Shown: positions 33,586-42,538, numbered from the stretch's first letter. The stretch: DNA of 64,000 nt from Myxococcales bacterium 68-20 (GCA_001899635.1 MKVQ01000004.1:562023-626022); one strand, 5' to 3'. Translations and numbers: made by a program. The notes: generated by a model not told the origin, from the sequence alone.

Positions 33586-34989
33586 ATGAGTCCCACATGG
33601 CTGGCTGGGGAGAAGCTGTTCCGAGATCGTCGCGATGCAGGTCGTGAGCTTGCCGCGCAGCTCCGCAAGTACCGCAACGCGAAACCGATCGTGCTCGGAC
33701 TCCCGCGCGGTGGGGTCCCAGTCGCGTACGAGGTCGCCCGCGAGCTCGACGCTCCCATGGACGTCTGCGTGGTCCGCAAGATCGGCGCTCCCGACGAGCC
33801 GGAGCTCGGCATCGGTGCAGTCGCGGAGGACGGTGCGCTCTGGGTGAACCGCGAGGCAATGACGCTGGTCGGCGTCTCGAGCTCGAAGCTGCCGAAGCTC
33901 ATCGAGGCACAGCGCGCGGAGGTCGAGGCTCGGGTGAAGCGCTTCCGAAAGGGCGCGCCGCCACTCGACGTGCACGACCGGCTCGTGCTCGTCGTCGATG
34001 ACGGGATCGCGACGGGCGGCACCGTTCGAGCGGCCGTGGAGACGCTTCGCGCGCGTGGGGCCGGCCGGATCGTGGTCGCTGTCCCCGTCGGCGCCTCCGA
34101 CTCCATCGACGAGATCGCCGCGGTCGCCGACGAGGTCGTGTGTCCGCACTCCGAGCGAGCCTTCTTCGCCGTGGGCCAGTGGTACGACGATTTCACCGCG
34201 ACCACGGACGACGACGTCATCGAGCTGCTCGATCGCGCGAGCTCCGAGCGCAAGAAGCGCGAACGCAAGGGGCGCGAGCGAGCAGAGCTCACCTCGACCT
34301 CCCACCAGCGCAACGTTCAGATCCCCGTCGGAGATCGACGGCTCGAGGGGCAGCTCACGATCGCTGCACGGGGTGAGGCGAAGCCCACCGGGCTCGTGAT
34401 CTTCGCGCACGGCAGCGGGAGCGGCCGGCACAGCCCGCGCAACCAGTTCGTCGCCGGCGAGCTCCAGCGGCAGGGTCTCGCGACGCTGCTCCTCGACCTC
34501 CTGACGCAAGAAGAGGAGGTCGTCGATGCGTTGACCGGACATCTTCGCTTCGACATCGGGCTCCTCGCATCGCGGCTCGTCGCGGCGACGGAGTGGGCGC
34601 GTCAGGATCGAGAGACCAGGGAGCTCGACATCGGCTACTTCGGCGCGAGCACGGGCGCCGCCGCAGCGCTCATCGGAGCCGCGGAGCGTCCGGAGCTGGT
34701 CCACGCGGTTGTCTCGAGAGGCGGCCGGCCGGATCTCGCCGAAGGCTGGCTCGGTCGCGTCAAGGCGCCGACGCTGCTGATCGTCGGTGGAGCGGACCGC
34801 GAGGTGGTGCGCCTGAACCGCGAAGCGTTCGCGGATCTGCAATGCACGAAGGAGCTCGAGATCGTCCCGCACGCGACCCACCTGTTCCCGGAGCCCGGGG
34901 CGCTCGAGCGCGTCGCCGAGCTGGCCGGAGGCTGGTTCAAGAGCCACCTCGGCGTGCGCGTACCGCGAGCCGCCCAGATTCGCACGTGA
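33586..34989 (+). CDS. Phosphoribosyltransferase / alpha-beta hydrolase fusion
   Basis: 467 residues from ATG 33586 with GAAAGGA 9-15 nt upstream. Residues 1-210 are a PRTase: FRDRRDAGRELAAQL, GLPRGGVPVAYEVA, VVRKIGAPDEPELGIGAVAE and the PRPP loop LVLVVDDGIATGGTVRAA. After a basic Lys/Arg linker (about 215-230), residues 235-455 are a dienelactone-hydrolase-like domain: FAHGSGSGRHSPRN (oxyanion region), GYFGASTGAAAAL (nucleophile elbow), LIVGGADREV (Asp) and PHATHLFPEPGALE (His). Such fusions occur in stress clusters; the substrate is unknown. Its last 53 bp overlap the convergent capA-like gene. Confidence 0.92.
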   Translation: MSPTWLAGEKLFRDRRDAGRELAAQLRKYRNAKPIVLGLPRGGVPVAYEVARELDAPMDVCVVRKIGAPDEPELGIGAVAEDGALWVNREAMTLVGVSSSKLPKLIEAQRAEVEARVKRFRKGAPPLDVHDRLVLVVDDGIATGGTVRAAVETLRARGAGRIVVAVPVGASDSIDEIAAVADEVVCPHSERAFFAVGQWYDDFTATTDDDVIELLDRASSERKKRERKGRERAELTSTSHQRNVQIPVGDRRLEGQLTIAARGEAKPTGLVIFAHGSGSGRHSPRNQFVAGELQRQGLATLLLDLLTQEEEVVDALTGHLRFDIGLLASRLVAATEWARQDRETRELDIGYFGASTGAAAALIGAAERPELVHAVVSRGGRPDLAEGWLGRVKAPTLLIVGGADREVVRLNREAFADLQCTKELEIVPHATHLFPEPGALERVAELAGGWFKSHLGVRVPRAAQIRT

Positions 34990-36073
34990 CGATCTCCGTC
35001 CCGAACGGACGACAACATTCGTCGAGCGACCGCTGGAGCCACGCCGCGTCCGCCGGCGAGGCGTGCTCGAGTCGCATTCTCCGCAGGCGGAAGGGCGCCA
35101 TCTGGAGATCGACGCAACCGCCGTCGAGGTCCCAGCGGAGGAAGTACGTCAGGACGAGGTCGTTCCGGAACTCCTCGTAGCCCGAGATGCCTTCGTAGTC
35201 GTTGATGAGGTCACCGCAGCCATAGAGGATCGGCCTCCCGCGATGGATCTCGATCGGTCGCGCATGATGCGACGAGTGACCGAACACGACGTCGACGCCG
35301 CGCTCGACGAGCGCGTGGGCGAACCGGACGTGCTCCTCTTCGACGTGGTAACCCCAGTTCGATCCCCAATGGAGCGACACGACCACGACATCGCCGCTCC
35401 GCTTCGAGCGCGCGACGCGCTCGGCGAGCTCGTCCGCTTTGGCGATGTCGAGGACGCGCAACAGCGCCACACCGGGGACGTCCGGCTTCGCCTGCCATGC
35501 GAGCGGAACGCCGCTCCCCGGCTCGGCAGCCGCGACGACGAGCACGCGACGTCCAGCGTCGACCTCGACGACCGCGGCCTCCGCCGCCTCTGCCTCCGTG
35601 CGGCCGGCGCCTGCGGTCCTGAGCCCTGCGGAGTGGAGCGTGGCGAGCGTCTCGACGAGCCCTTCGCGTCCCCAGTCGAGCACGTGGTTGTTCGCCAGGA
35701 CGGCGACGTCGAGCCCAGCAGACGTCAGAGCCGGCACGTTCTCCGGGTGCATCCGGTAATGAATTCCCTTCGCCGGCCACGCAGCATCGCTGCGCGTCAC
35801 GCTCGTCTCCAGGTTGACGATGCGGACGTCCACGGCTCTCAGCTCCGGGAGCGAATCGCCCCACGGGTAGTCGAACGCGACCGGCCTCGCGATCGGACCG
35901 TTCTCCCGCTCCGCCAGCTCGACGTAGCCCCGGGCGTCGCGGATGTACTCCTCGAAGAGCTCCGGGCTCGACGGATGGGGCAAGATCTGATCGACGCCGC
36001 GGCCGGTCATCACGTCGCCGGCGAGCATCAGCTCGAGGCCGCGAGGGGAGCGCGAACCAGATGCACGATGCAT
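34937..36073 (-). CDS. CapA-family (poly-gamma-glutamate cap-like) metallophosphatase-fold protein
   Basis: About 378 residues from ATG 36073, chosen because GAGG precedes it closely and the conserved region starts soon after. The frame extends to 36352, but that would run into the divergent PEBP gene. Motifs are LAGDVMTGRGVDQI (metal Asp), VRIVNLETSVT, AVLANNHVLDWG, VVSLHWGSNWGY, VFGHSSHHARPIEI and ILYGCGDLINDYEG. This is the calcineurin-like CapA/PgsA enzyme family. No signal peptide is visible, unlike envelope CapA, so it is likely cytoplasmic. Its 3' end overlaps that of the PRTase-hydrolase gene by 53 bp. Confidence 0.88.
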   Translation of the reverse strand: MHRASGSRSPRGLELMLAGDVMTGRGVDQILPHPSSPELFEEYIRDARGYVELAERENGPIARPVAFDYPWGDSLPELRAVDVRIVNLETSVTRSDAAWPAKGIHYRMHPENVPALTSAGLDVAVLANNHVLDWGREGLVETLATLHSAGLRTAGAGRTEAEAAEAAVVEVDAGRRVLVVAAAEPGSGVPLAWQAKPDVPGVALLRVLDIAKADELAERVARSKRSGDVVVVSLHWGSNWGYHVEEEHVRFAHALVERGVDVVFGHSSHHARPIEIHRGRPILYGCGDLINDYEGISGYEEFRNDLVLTYFLRWDLDGGCVDLQMAPFRLRRMRLEHASPADAAWLQRSLDECCRPFGTEIVTCESGRLAVRARRGGS

Positions 36074-36160
36074 GGACCTCATTGGCGTCCGATGACGCAT
36101 CGACGATGCCAGCCCCCGGAGCTCCGCTCGTGACGGCATGCGCGCTGCTTGTCGAAGGTC

Positions 36161-36640
36161 ATGTCGTTCAACCTCACCTCGCCGAACTTCGAGCACGAGC
36201 GCGAGATACCGTCGCGGCACACATCCGACGGGGTCGACGTCTCGCCCGCACTCGAATGGTCCGATCCACCGAAGGGCACGAAGGGTTTCGCGCTCATCGT
36301 CGACGATCCCGATGCGCCCGATCCACGCGCGCCGAAGCGCACGTGGGTCCACTGGGTGCTCTACGACCTGCCCGCCGACGCCCGCGCGCTACCGGAGGGT
36401 GCGTCGAGGGACAGCTTCCCCATCGGCACGGTCGAGGGCGAGAACGACTGGAAGCAGATCGGCTGGCGAGGTCCGAGCCCGCCGGTCGGGAGGCATCGAT
36501 ACTTCTTCAAGCTCCACGCGCTCGACACGTCGCTCGAGGACCTCGGCGGAGGCGCCTCGAAGCATGACCTCGAGAACGCGATGATGGGCCACATCCTCGG
36601 CACCGCGACGCTGATGGGCACCTATCGCAAGAAGGGCTGA
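36161..36640 (+). CDS. YbhB/YbcL-type PEBP (Raf kinase inhibitor-like) protein
   Basis: 159 residues from ATG 36161; GAAGG is close upstream. SFNLTSPNFEHEREIPSRHT opens the fold, LIVDDPDAPDPRAPKRTWVH is the conserved ligand-pocket strand (DPDAP), WVLYDLPAD follows, and PPVGRHRYFFKLHALD is the GxHRY-like anion-binding motif. Bacterial PEBPs are small, usually cytoplasmic or periplasmic, and bind phosphorylated or lipid ligands; no signal peptide is seen here. It is divergent from capA within the stress cluster. Confidence 0.92.
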   Translation: MSFNLTSPNFEHEREIPSRHTSDGVDVSPALEWSDPPKGTKGFALIVDDPDAPDPRAPKRTWVHWVLYDLPADARALPEGASRDSFPIGTVEGENDWKQIGWRGPSPPVGRHRYFFKLHALDTSLEDLGGGASKHDLENAMMGHILGTATLMGTYRKKG

Positions 36641-37135
36641 GGTCACGGCGAGGGTGGCAAGAGCAGCGAGACGCGACGCCTCATCAGCTCGCGCTCGGCG
36701 TCGCGGACGTCAGCACGATCTTGGGGCGAGCAATCGGTCAGCGACGCGTTTTCATTTTCCAGCGAGTTCCCTTGGATCAGGCGGTCAAGCGGTCGGGCGG
36801 TCCGGTACACCGTCGTCGCCTGCCGACGGGAGGAGGTGCGTGCTCCGGTCCTCGATGGGGCCGGCGCAGCGTGCGGGTGCCTTTGCATCCGAGATGCCAG
36901 GCAGACGGATGCAGGTTTTCCCGCGAAATTCGACGCCATCCGACACGTGCGCAGGGCATCCAGCCCATGTCCGGAGTGCGTGCACGCGTGCTCAGCCGCT
37001 GCTTCCCCACTGCGAAGCCGCGTGCGCATCACCGCGTCGTGGGCGCCGAGTTCCCCGTGCTTTGTCGGCCTCTTGGGCGATGGCTCGCTTCGCTGGCACG
37101 CCCGGCGCTGCCCGTGGTACGAGGCCCATGCGGCC
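36641..37135. other. Intergenic region, no supported gene
   Basis: 495 bp between the PEBP gene and the LarA-like gene. A minus-strand frame (36643-37137) and a plus-strand extension of the LarA frame are open but Cys/Arg-rich and without start signals. The region is less GC-rich than its neighbours around 36730-36780 (TTTTCATTTTCC), the most promoter-like stretch in it. Confidence 0.5.
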
Positions 37136-38716
37136 ATGTCTCATCCCCTCGTCGTCACCCTCGATCGCAAGAGCGCTCCGCGAACCCTCTTTTCCGGCGA
37201 CCGCCTCGTGGAGGTGGACCTCCCTCCGGGAACACGCTGCATCTATCCGAGGCAGCCACTCGCTCCGCTGAAGGACGTCGAGGCCGCGATCCGCTACGCG
37301 ATCAACCATCCCTACAACTCGGATCCGCTCCACGCGAAGCTCCGTCCGGGGATGAAGGTCGTCATCGGGATCGACGACATCTCGCTCCCCCTCCCGCCGA
37401 TGCGCCGCCCCGACGTGCGCGAGCGCGTCCTCACCGTCGTCCTCCAGACGCTCGCCGATCACGGCGTCGAAGACGTCGAGATGATCATCGCGACGAGCTT
37501 CCACCGCCGCATGACGGGCGAGGAGATCCGGCACATCGTCGGCGACAAGATCTTCAACTCCTACTACCCGGAGCGCCTCTACAACCACGACGCCGAAGAC
37601 CTCCGCAACATGGTGGAGCTCGGCACGACGGAAGAGGGAGAGATCGTCGAGCTGAATCGCAAGGTCGTCGAGGCCGACCTCGTCATCTACGTGAACTTGA
37701 ACCTCGTCCCGATGGACGGCGGTCACAAGTCCGTGGCGGTCGGCTTCTGCGGGTACAAGAGCCTCCGCGCGCATCACAACCCGAAGACGATGCGCAAGTG
37801 CCACTCGTACATGGACCCGTCGAAGTCGGAGCTTGCGACGAGCGTCCAGCGGATGGGCAAGCTCGCGAACAAGAAGCTCAACGTCTTCACGATCGAGACG
37901 ACGATCAACAACCGCATGTTCGATCGGCCGCTCGAGTTCCTTCACAAGAACGAGGACGATCTCTCCGCGATGGAGCGGGCGGCGCTGAAGGCGCTCACCG
38001 TCACGCTCTCGAAGGTGCCGCAGCCCGCGCGCCAGGCGATCTTCCAGAAGGTGCCCTCTCCGTACGGCGTCACCGGTGTCTTCGCCGGCGAGACCGAGGC
38101 CGCGCACAAGCACACGCTCGCGCGCTGCTATGAGCAGTACCTCGTGCCGATCAAGGGACAGGCGGACATCCTCGTCACCGGCGTCCCGTACGTCAGCCCG
38201 TACAACGTGAACTCGTTCCTCAACCCGCTCCTCGTGCAGGTGATGGTGAACGGGTACTTGTTCAACATGTACAAGGGCGTGCCGATGCTCAAGAAGGGCG
38301 GCACGATGATCGTCACGCACCCGTGCACCGATCAGTTCGACAAGGAGCACCACGCTCCGTACATCGAGTTCGTGCACAACCTGCTGCCCGAGACGCGCGA
38401 TGCCCTCGAGCTGCACAAGCGCTACGAGGCGAAATTCGCCTCGAACCCGGCGTACATCCAGGCCTACCGCACCGGGCACGCGTACCACCCCGCGCACGCG
38501 TTCTTCATGTGGTACTGGGGCGAAGCTGGCCGCCAGCACACCGGCCGCGTGATCGTCGTCGGAGCCGACAACGAGTACATCCCGAAGCTCATGGGCTGGG
38601 AGACCGCGCGCTCGATGCCCGAGGCGCTCGAGATGGCGAAGGACACCGCGCCGCCGAACCCGGACATCGTCCTCTTGCACATGCCGCCGATCGTGATGGC
38701 CGAAGTCACGGCCTGA
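37136..38716 (+). CDS. LarA-like (DUF2088) nickel-pincer racemase-family protein
   Basis: 526 residues from ATG 37136. The N-terminal LarA domain shows VVIGIDDISLPLPPMRRPDV, VEMIIATSFHRRMTGEEIRH (family His region), YYPERLYNHDAEDL and DGGHKSVAVGFCGYKSLRAH, which aligns with the Lys/His cofactor-binding region. A long C-terminal half includes PYVSPYNVNSFLNPLLVQ and GGTMIVTHPC. Classical lactate racemase LarA is about 425 residues and uses an NPN cofactor made by LarB/C/E; none of those genes is in the window. It probably racemises or epimerises an alpha-hydroxy acid or related substrate; cofactor loading is unproven. Confidence 0.85.
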   Translation: MSHPLVVTLDRKSAPRTLFSGDRLVEVDLPPGTRCIYPRQPLAPLKDVEAAIRYAINHPYNSDPLHAKLRPGMKVVIGIDDISLPLPPMRRPDVRERVLTVVLQTLADHGVEDVEMIIATSFHRRMTGEEIRHIVGDKIFNSYYPERLYNHDAEDLRNMVELGTTEEGEIVELNRKVVEADLVIYVNLNLVPMDGGHKSVAVGFCGYKSLRAHHNPKTMRKCHSYMDPSKSELATSVQRMGKLANKKLNVFTIETTINNRMFDRPLEFLHKNEDDLSAMERAALKALTVTLSKVPQPARQAIFQKVPSPYGVTGVFAGETEAAHKHTLARCYEQYLVPIKGQADILVTGVPYVSPYNVNSFLNPLLVQVMVNGYLFNMYKGVPMLKKGGTMIVTHPCTDQFDKEHHAPYIEFVHNLLPETRDALELHKRYEAKFASNPAYIQAYRTGHAYHPAHAFFMWYWGEAGRQHTGRVIVVGADNEYIPKLMGWETARSMPEALEMAKDTAPPNPDIVLLHMPPIVMAEVTA

Positions 38717-38735
38717 TCGATCCGAGAGCGTCACG

Positions 38736-40514
38736 CTGAATCGCTCGCGCGCGCCGTCACTCGCGGCCGTCTCCGCGCAGGTCCGAGGCGCGCTCCCGCG
38801 CGCGTGGAGGTCGACGTCGCTCGCGTGGGCCGCGCTCGTCGCGATCGACCTCGTTGGCCGCGCGAGCTACCTCGCGCCGCGCCTCGCCACCGCTCGCGGC
38901 GCCCTCAACTACGCCGCCGCGAGCGCCGCGCTCTGGGTCGTCGTCCGCCTGCTCCAGCTCGCGTCGGGTCGGCCGCGCCTCGCGCTCTTCGCGCTCGTCG
39001 TGTCGCTGCCGATGGCGATCGAATGGGCGGTGTTCGCCTCCTACGGTCAGTTCGTCGCGCCGACGGACCTCGTCGCGTTCTTCGAGTCTCCGCACGTCGT
39101 CTTCCAGGCCGCGGGAGAGGGCGGCGATCGCTTCGGCTCCCTCGCGGTGTTCGTCCTCTCCACGGGAGCCGCATGGCTGCTCCCGCACGAGGTCCAGCCG
39201 CTCCGCTGGTGGCGCGCGGTCCTCGCGAGCCTCGTGTTGATCGCGACGGTCGCGGCCGGCGCGAGCTGGTGGCGCGCGTCACCGAGCCTCGGTCACTCGC
39301 AGCCCGCGTTCGCCTGCGCGCTCGCAGGGCTGATGCGGCAGGCGACGGTGAGAGCGAACGGCGGAGGCCGCATTGCCGTCCCTTCGGTCCCCATGCCGAC
39401 CGACGGCGCGCCCTCCGCGCCGCTCCCCAACATCGTTCTCGTCCTCGGCGAATCCCTCGTCGCGAGCCACCTCTCGCTCTACGGCTACGATCGTCCGACG
39501 ACACCGCGCCTCCAGGCGCTCGCCGATCGCGGCGAGCTCGTGACGTTCGTCGACGCCGCCGTCATGGGCCCGCACACGCGAACGAGCCTCCCGTACATCA
39601 TGACCGGCCTCTCGGGTCCCGATCCGGGCGGCCGCGTGCTGCTCGCGCCGACGGTCACCCAGTACGCGAAGGCACGCGGCTACCACACCGCATTCATCAG
39701 CGCGCAGGAAGAGTCGTGGGGCGACCTCGACTCCTTGCTGCGCGAGGGCACCGATACGTTCCGCACCGGCATCGAGTTCGCGCCGCACGTCGACGTGCTC
39801 AAAGGCGCCGACGACCTCGTCGTGCTCGAGGAGGGAGTGCTCCCCGCGATCCGGTCGCTCGCCGAGCCGTTCTTCCTCGTCGTCCACATGGACGGCAGCC
39901 ACATGCCCTACCGGCAGCACTCACCGCCGTCGCACAAGGTCTTCGCCGAAGACGGGGTCAACTCGATCGGCGCCTACGACAACACGATCCGCGTGACCGA
40001 CGAGTTCGTCGCGCGCCTCTTCGACGCGCTGCGCGCGCGCGATCCCGAGGCATGGCTCTTCTTCACGAGCGATCACGGTCAGCCGCTCGGAGAGGGAGGC
40101 GCGTTCTTCAACCACGGCTACCAGACGAACGTGGTGAAGGATCCGCTGCTCGCCTTCCCTCCACCGTCAGGCAATCGCGCCATGTGGACCGCGCTCGCCG
40201 GCGCCCAGGTCTCCGCATGCGATCTCACACCGACGATCCTCCATCTCATGCAGACGGCGCCGCTCCCCGAGGCGCCGACCGACTGCGTCGATTGGCTCGC
40301 CGGGCCGCCGGGACCTCGGCATCGCGTGGTGAGCGCATACACGCCGACGTACGTCACCGAGCCGACGATGCTCCTCCTCCTGCCCGATGGCAGACGCGCG
40401 GTCTACGATCTCTCGCGAAACACGGTGACGCTCGACGACGGCGCCGTGCGGCCGATGTCCGAGCACCCGCTTCCGCCCGAGCTCGCGGCGAAGCTCGTGA
40501 TCACGAACCGCTGA
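38736..40514 (+). CDS. LTA-synthase/EptA-like membrane phosphotransferase
   Basis: The catalytic part is clear: VLVLGESLVASHLSLYGYDR, GPHTRTSLPYIMTGLSG (nucleophile Thr region), LVVHMDGSHMPYRQHSP and FFTSDHGQPLGEGG with NHGYQTN, as in EptA and lipoteichoic-acid synthases. The first ATG/GTG/TTG of the frame is GTG 39000, but the frame is coding-like before it and encodes membrane helices (LAWAALVAIDLVGR, LWVVVRLLQLASG). A GAGAG followed 7 nt later by CTG at 38736 (then NRSRAPSLAAV) may be the true, non-canonical start; a sequencing error is the other option. It begins about 20 bp after the LarA-like stop, so the two may be co-transcribed. Confidence 0.8.
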   Translation: MNRSRAPSLAAVSAQVRGALPRAWRSTSLAWAALVAIDLVGRASYLAPRLATARGALNYAAASAALWVVVRLLQLASGRPRLALFALVVSLPMAIEWAVFASYGQFVAPTDLVAFFESPHVVFQAAGEGGDRFGSLAVFVLSTGAAWLLPHEVQPLRWWRAVLASLVLIATVAAGASWWRASPSLGHSQPAFACALAGLMRQATVRANGGGRIAVPSVPMPTDGAPSAPLPNIVLVLGESLVASHLSLYGYDRPTTPRLQALADRGELVTFVDAAVMGPHTRTSLPYIMTGLSGPDPGGRVLLAPTVTQYAKARGYHTAFISAQEESWGDLDSLLREGTDTFRTGIEFAPHVDVLKGADDLVVLEEGVLPAIRSLAEPFFLVVHMDGSHMPYRQHSPPSHKVFAEDGVNSIGAYDNTIRVTDEFVARLFDALRARDPEAWLFFTSDHGQPLGEGGAFFNHGYQTNVVKDPLLAFPPPSGNRAMWTALAGAQVSACDLTPTILHLMQTAPLPEAPTDCVDWLAGPPGPRHRVVSAYTPTYVTEPTMLLLLPDGRRAVYDLSRNTVTLDDGAVRPMSEHPLPPELAAKLVITNR

Positions 40515-40625
40515 CGCGCTTCGCGAGCCGCTCGTCCGAACGCGGTCGTGCGCGCGTGGAGGACAGACCGCGCCACCCTGCCCACGAGAGGATCTCGGCG
40601 TCGGCCTCCTTCGAGTCCTTCGTCG

Positions 40626-41309
40626 TCATGCCAGCCACTTCTCTCGCGTCCACGCCATCTCCCAGAAGGCGAGCTCCCACCGACTCGAGGTGATGAAGGC
40701 GTGCTCCGCCCGCCGCAGCGCAGGCTCCGGCAGCCCTTCACAGGCGGCGTCGGTCAGCTCTCGGCCCCAGGTCGCGAGCCGGGTGAACTCCTCCGAGGCG
40801 TACATGTCGATCCAGGCGCGATAGCGCTCATCCTCGGGCAGCCCGCGCTCGGCCAGCCGCAGGCCGATCTCGTTGTAGCCCCAGAGGCAGGGCAGCAACG
40901 CGCCAAGCAGCTCGGCGTAGTCACCGGTCGTCGCGGTGCGCAGCAGAAAATCAGTGTAGCCCTGGTTGGTCGGCACCTTCGTCTCGGCCAGCAGATCCGC
41001 CTCGGTGATACCGAACCCGGCCACGTACGAGCGGTGCAGATCCATCTCCGTGACCATGATTCCGCGCAGTAGCTCGGCGAAACGGGTCATCGCCTCCAGG
41101 TCGGGCGCCCGCATCACGGCAGCGCCGAACAGCCGGGCATAGTCAATCAAGTAGAGGTAGTCCTGGCGCAGCCAGATGCCGAACCGCCCCGCATCGAGCG
41201 TGCCGTCGCCGATGCCGCGCACGAACGGGTGCGCGTGCTGGGCCTCCCAGATCGCGTCGGCGACCTTCCGAAAACGGATCGAGGCAGGCGTCGTGCTGGT
41301 CTTGGACAT
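40626..41309 (-). CDS. tenA: TenA-family thiaminase II / aminopyrimidine aminohydrolase
   Basis: 227 residues from ATG 41309 (MSKTSTTPASIRFRKVADAI); the frame extends upstream without coding signal. AQHAHPFVRGIGDGTLDAGR, FGIWLRQDYLYLIDYARLF, the catalytic-Cys segment GALLPCLWGYNEIG, YRAWIDMYASEEF (active-site Tyr and Glu) and RWELAFWEMAW are the TenA helices in order. It hydrolyses aminopyrimidine breakdown products of thiamine for salvage, or thiamine itself. No other thi genes are adjacent and no TPP riboswitch was recognised upstream. Confidence 0.92.
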   Translation of the reverse strand: MSKTSTTPASIRFRKVADAIWEAQHAHPFVRGIGDGTLDAGRFGIWLRQDYLYLIDYARLFGAAVMRAPDLEAMTRFAELLRGIMVTEMDLHRSYVAGFGITEADLLAETKVPTNQGYTDFLLRTATTGDYAELLGALLPCLWGYNEIGLRLAERGLPEDERYRAWIDMYASEEFTRLATWGRELTDAACEGLPEPALRRAEHAFITSSRWELAFWEMAWTREKWLA

Positions 41310-41920
41310 GGCTGCGTACGATAGTCGTGATCGCCTCTGAAAGCGGCGGCTCGTTCGAATCGACGACGGTCGAGCTCTGCAGTCGACTCGGACGCCGAGC
41401 GACCCGATCGCGAGCACACGCGTAGGCGCCCCCCGAACGTGTCTACCCGGTCGCCGATCCGAACGTCGCACGGCGTCTCGGGCTCTCTCCGGCCTGACTC
41501 GGCTCTCGCCGGTGGCTCGCTCAGGCGTAGTCCGCTATCGAGCGGAATCCTGATCAACGGCGCCATTGGACTCCGTGCACGTGTGGCGAGGGCGAGGAAC
41601 CATGTCGATCGGATGACGAGCTCGGCGGACGAGCCCACCGTTCGGAGAGCTCGCTGGAAAAAGAGAACCTCGCAACGCGCAAGCGATCGCGGACGCGCGG
41701 CGAGGCCTCCGACGAAGCCCCACGATTTCCGTTCGATTCGACGTCGGTGCGGGATCACGCAGATTTCTCCACGCGTCATCAACGAAATTCGGGTTGCCTC
41801 CCGTCGCGCACCGAACAATGGATCGGTCACCTCGCTCGGCTGCCACTGTCCTGCCGATCTCGGCGGACGACGCTCACCGGCGACGCACCGACAACACAAC
41901 GGCTTCGTGGAGGCATCCAG
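41310..41920. other. Intergenic region, no supported gene
   Basis: 611 bp in the divergent spacer between tenA and the pentapeptide-repeat gene. It is lower in G+C near its right end. Frames on both strands (for example 41439-41924) show no protein-like pattern. It presumably carries both promoters. Confidence 0.5.
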
Positions 41921-42538
41921 ATGAACCCCTTCGAAAACAGGGATTGGTTCGAGGGCGAACTGTTCGACGGACTCAGTCTCGACAGCTTCAACCTAGGCAA
42001 TCGCGAATTCCACAAATGCGTCTTTCGTAACTGCAAATTTCCAGAAACGCGATGGTCACGCACTCGTCTCGACGAGTGCGTGTTCGAGGGCTGCGATCTG
42101 ACGCGCGCCGACCCGACGACGCTCTCGCTACGCGACGTGGCATTCAAATCCTGCAAGCTGATGGGGATCGACTTCTCCAACGTCGGCTCGCATCCGCATG
42201 TCAGCTTCGAGGACTGCAACCTCCGGTACGTGTCGTTCGTCTCGGTCGGATTGCGAAAGACGCCCTTCAAACGATGCGTCATCACCGAGGCAAACTTCTT
42301 CGAAGCGGACCTGGCCGAGGCCAATTTCGACGCCTGCCAGTTCGCTGACACGCGGTTCGAAGGCTGCGATCTCCGCAAAGCGCGCTTCCGCGCGGCCCAG
42401 GGGCTGTTCATCGATCCCTCGAGGAACCGCGTGAAGGACACGCGCGTCCCCCTCGAGACGGCGATCCTCCTGGCGACCTCGCTCGGCATGCGTGTTCTCG
42501 GCTTCACCGCCCCGGCGGAAGACGAGACGCCGGGCTGA
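41921..42538 (+). CDS. Pentapeptide-repeat protein
   Basis: 205 residues from ATG 41921, with GTGGAGG 8-14 nt upstream. Most of the chain fits A(D/N)LxX repeats with central Phe/Leu: SFNLGNREFHKCVFRNCKFP, LDECVFEGCDLTRAD, VAFKSCKLMGIDFSN, ANFFEADLAEANFDACQFAD and TRFEGCDLRKARFRAA. These form a right-handed quadrilateral beta-helix. A short C-terminal helix (LETAILLATSLGMRV) resembles the dimerisation end of Qnr/MfpA-like proteins, which mimic DNA and protect gyrase, but the gyrase role is only a guess. Its G+C is visibly lower than its neighbours, suggesting different ancestry. Confidence 0.88.
   Translation: MNPFENRDWFEGELFDGLSLDSFNLGNREFHKCVFRNCKFPETRWSRTRLDECVFEGCDLTRADPTTLSLRDVAFKSCKLMGIDFSNVGSHPHVSFEDCNLRYVSFVSVGLRKTPFKRCVITEANFFEADLAEANFDACQFADTRFEGCDLRKARFRAAQGLFIDPSRNRVKDTRVPLETAILLATSLGMRVLGFTAPAEDETPG

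Noticed and set aside
36643-37137. 164-codon minus-strand frame between the PEBP and LarA-like genes
   Set aside because: Its ATG merely overlaps the LarA start codon on the other strand. No motif, Arg/Ser/Cys-rich.
36992-38734. 580-codon minus-strand frame opposite the LarA-like gene
   Set aside because: Low-complexity Val/Leu/Arg/Glu text with no family motif. The plus strand encodes a well-matched LarA-like protein.
40515-41309. TPP riboswitch expected near tenA
   Set aside because: No conserved THI-box sequence (CTGAGA ... ACCTGATC) seen in the 300 bp upstream on the minus strand.
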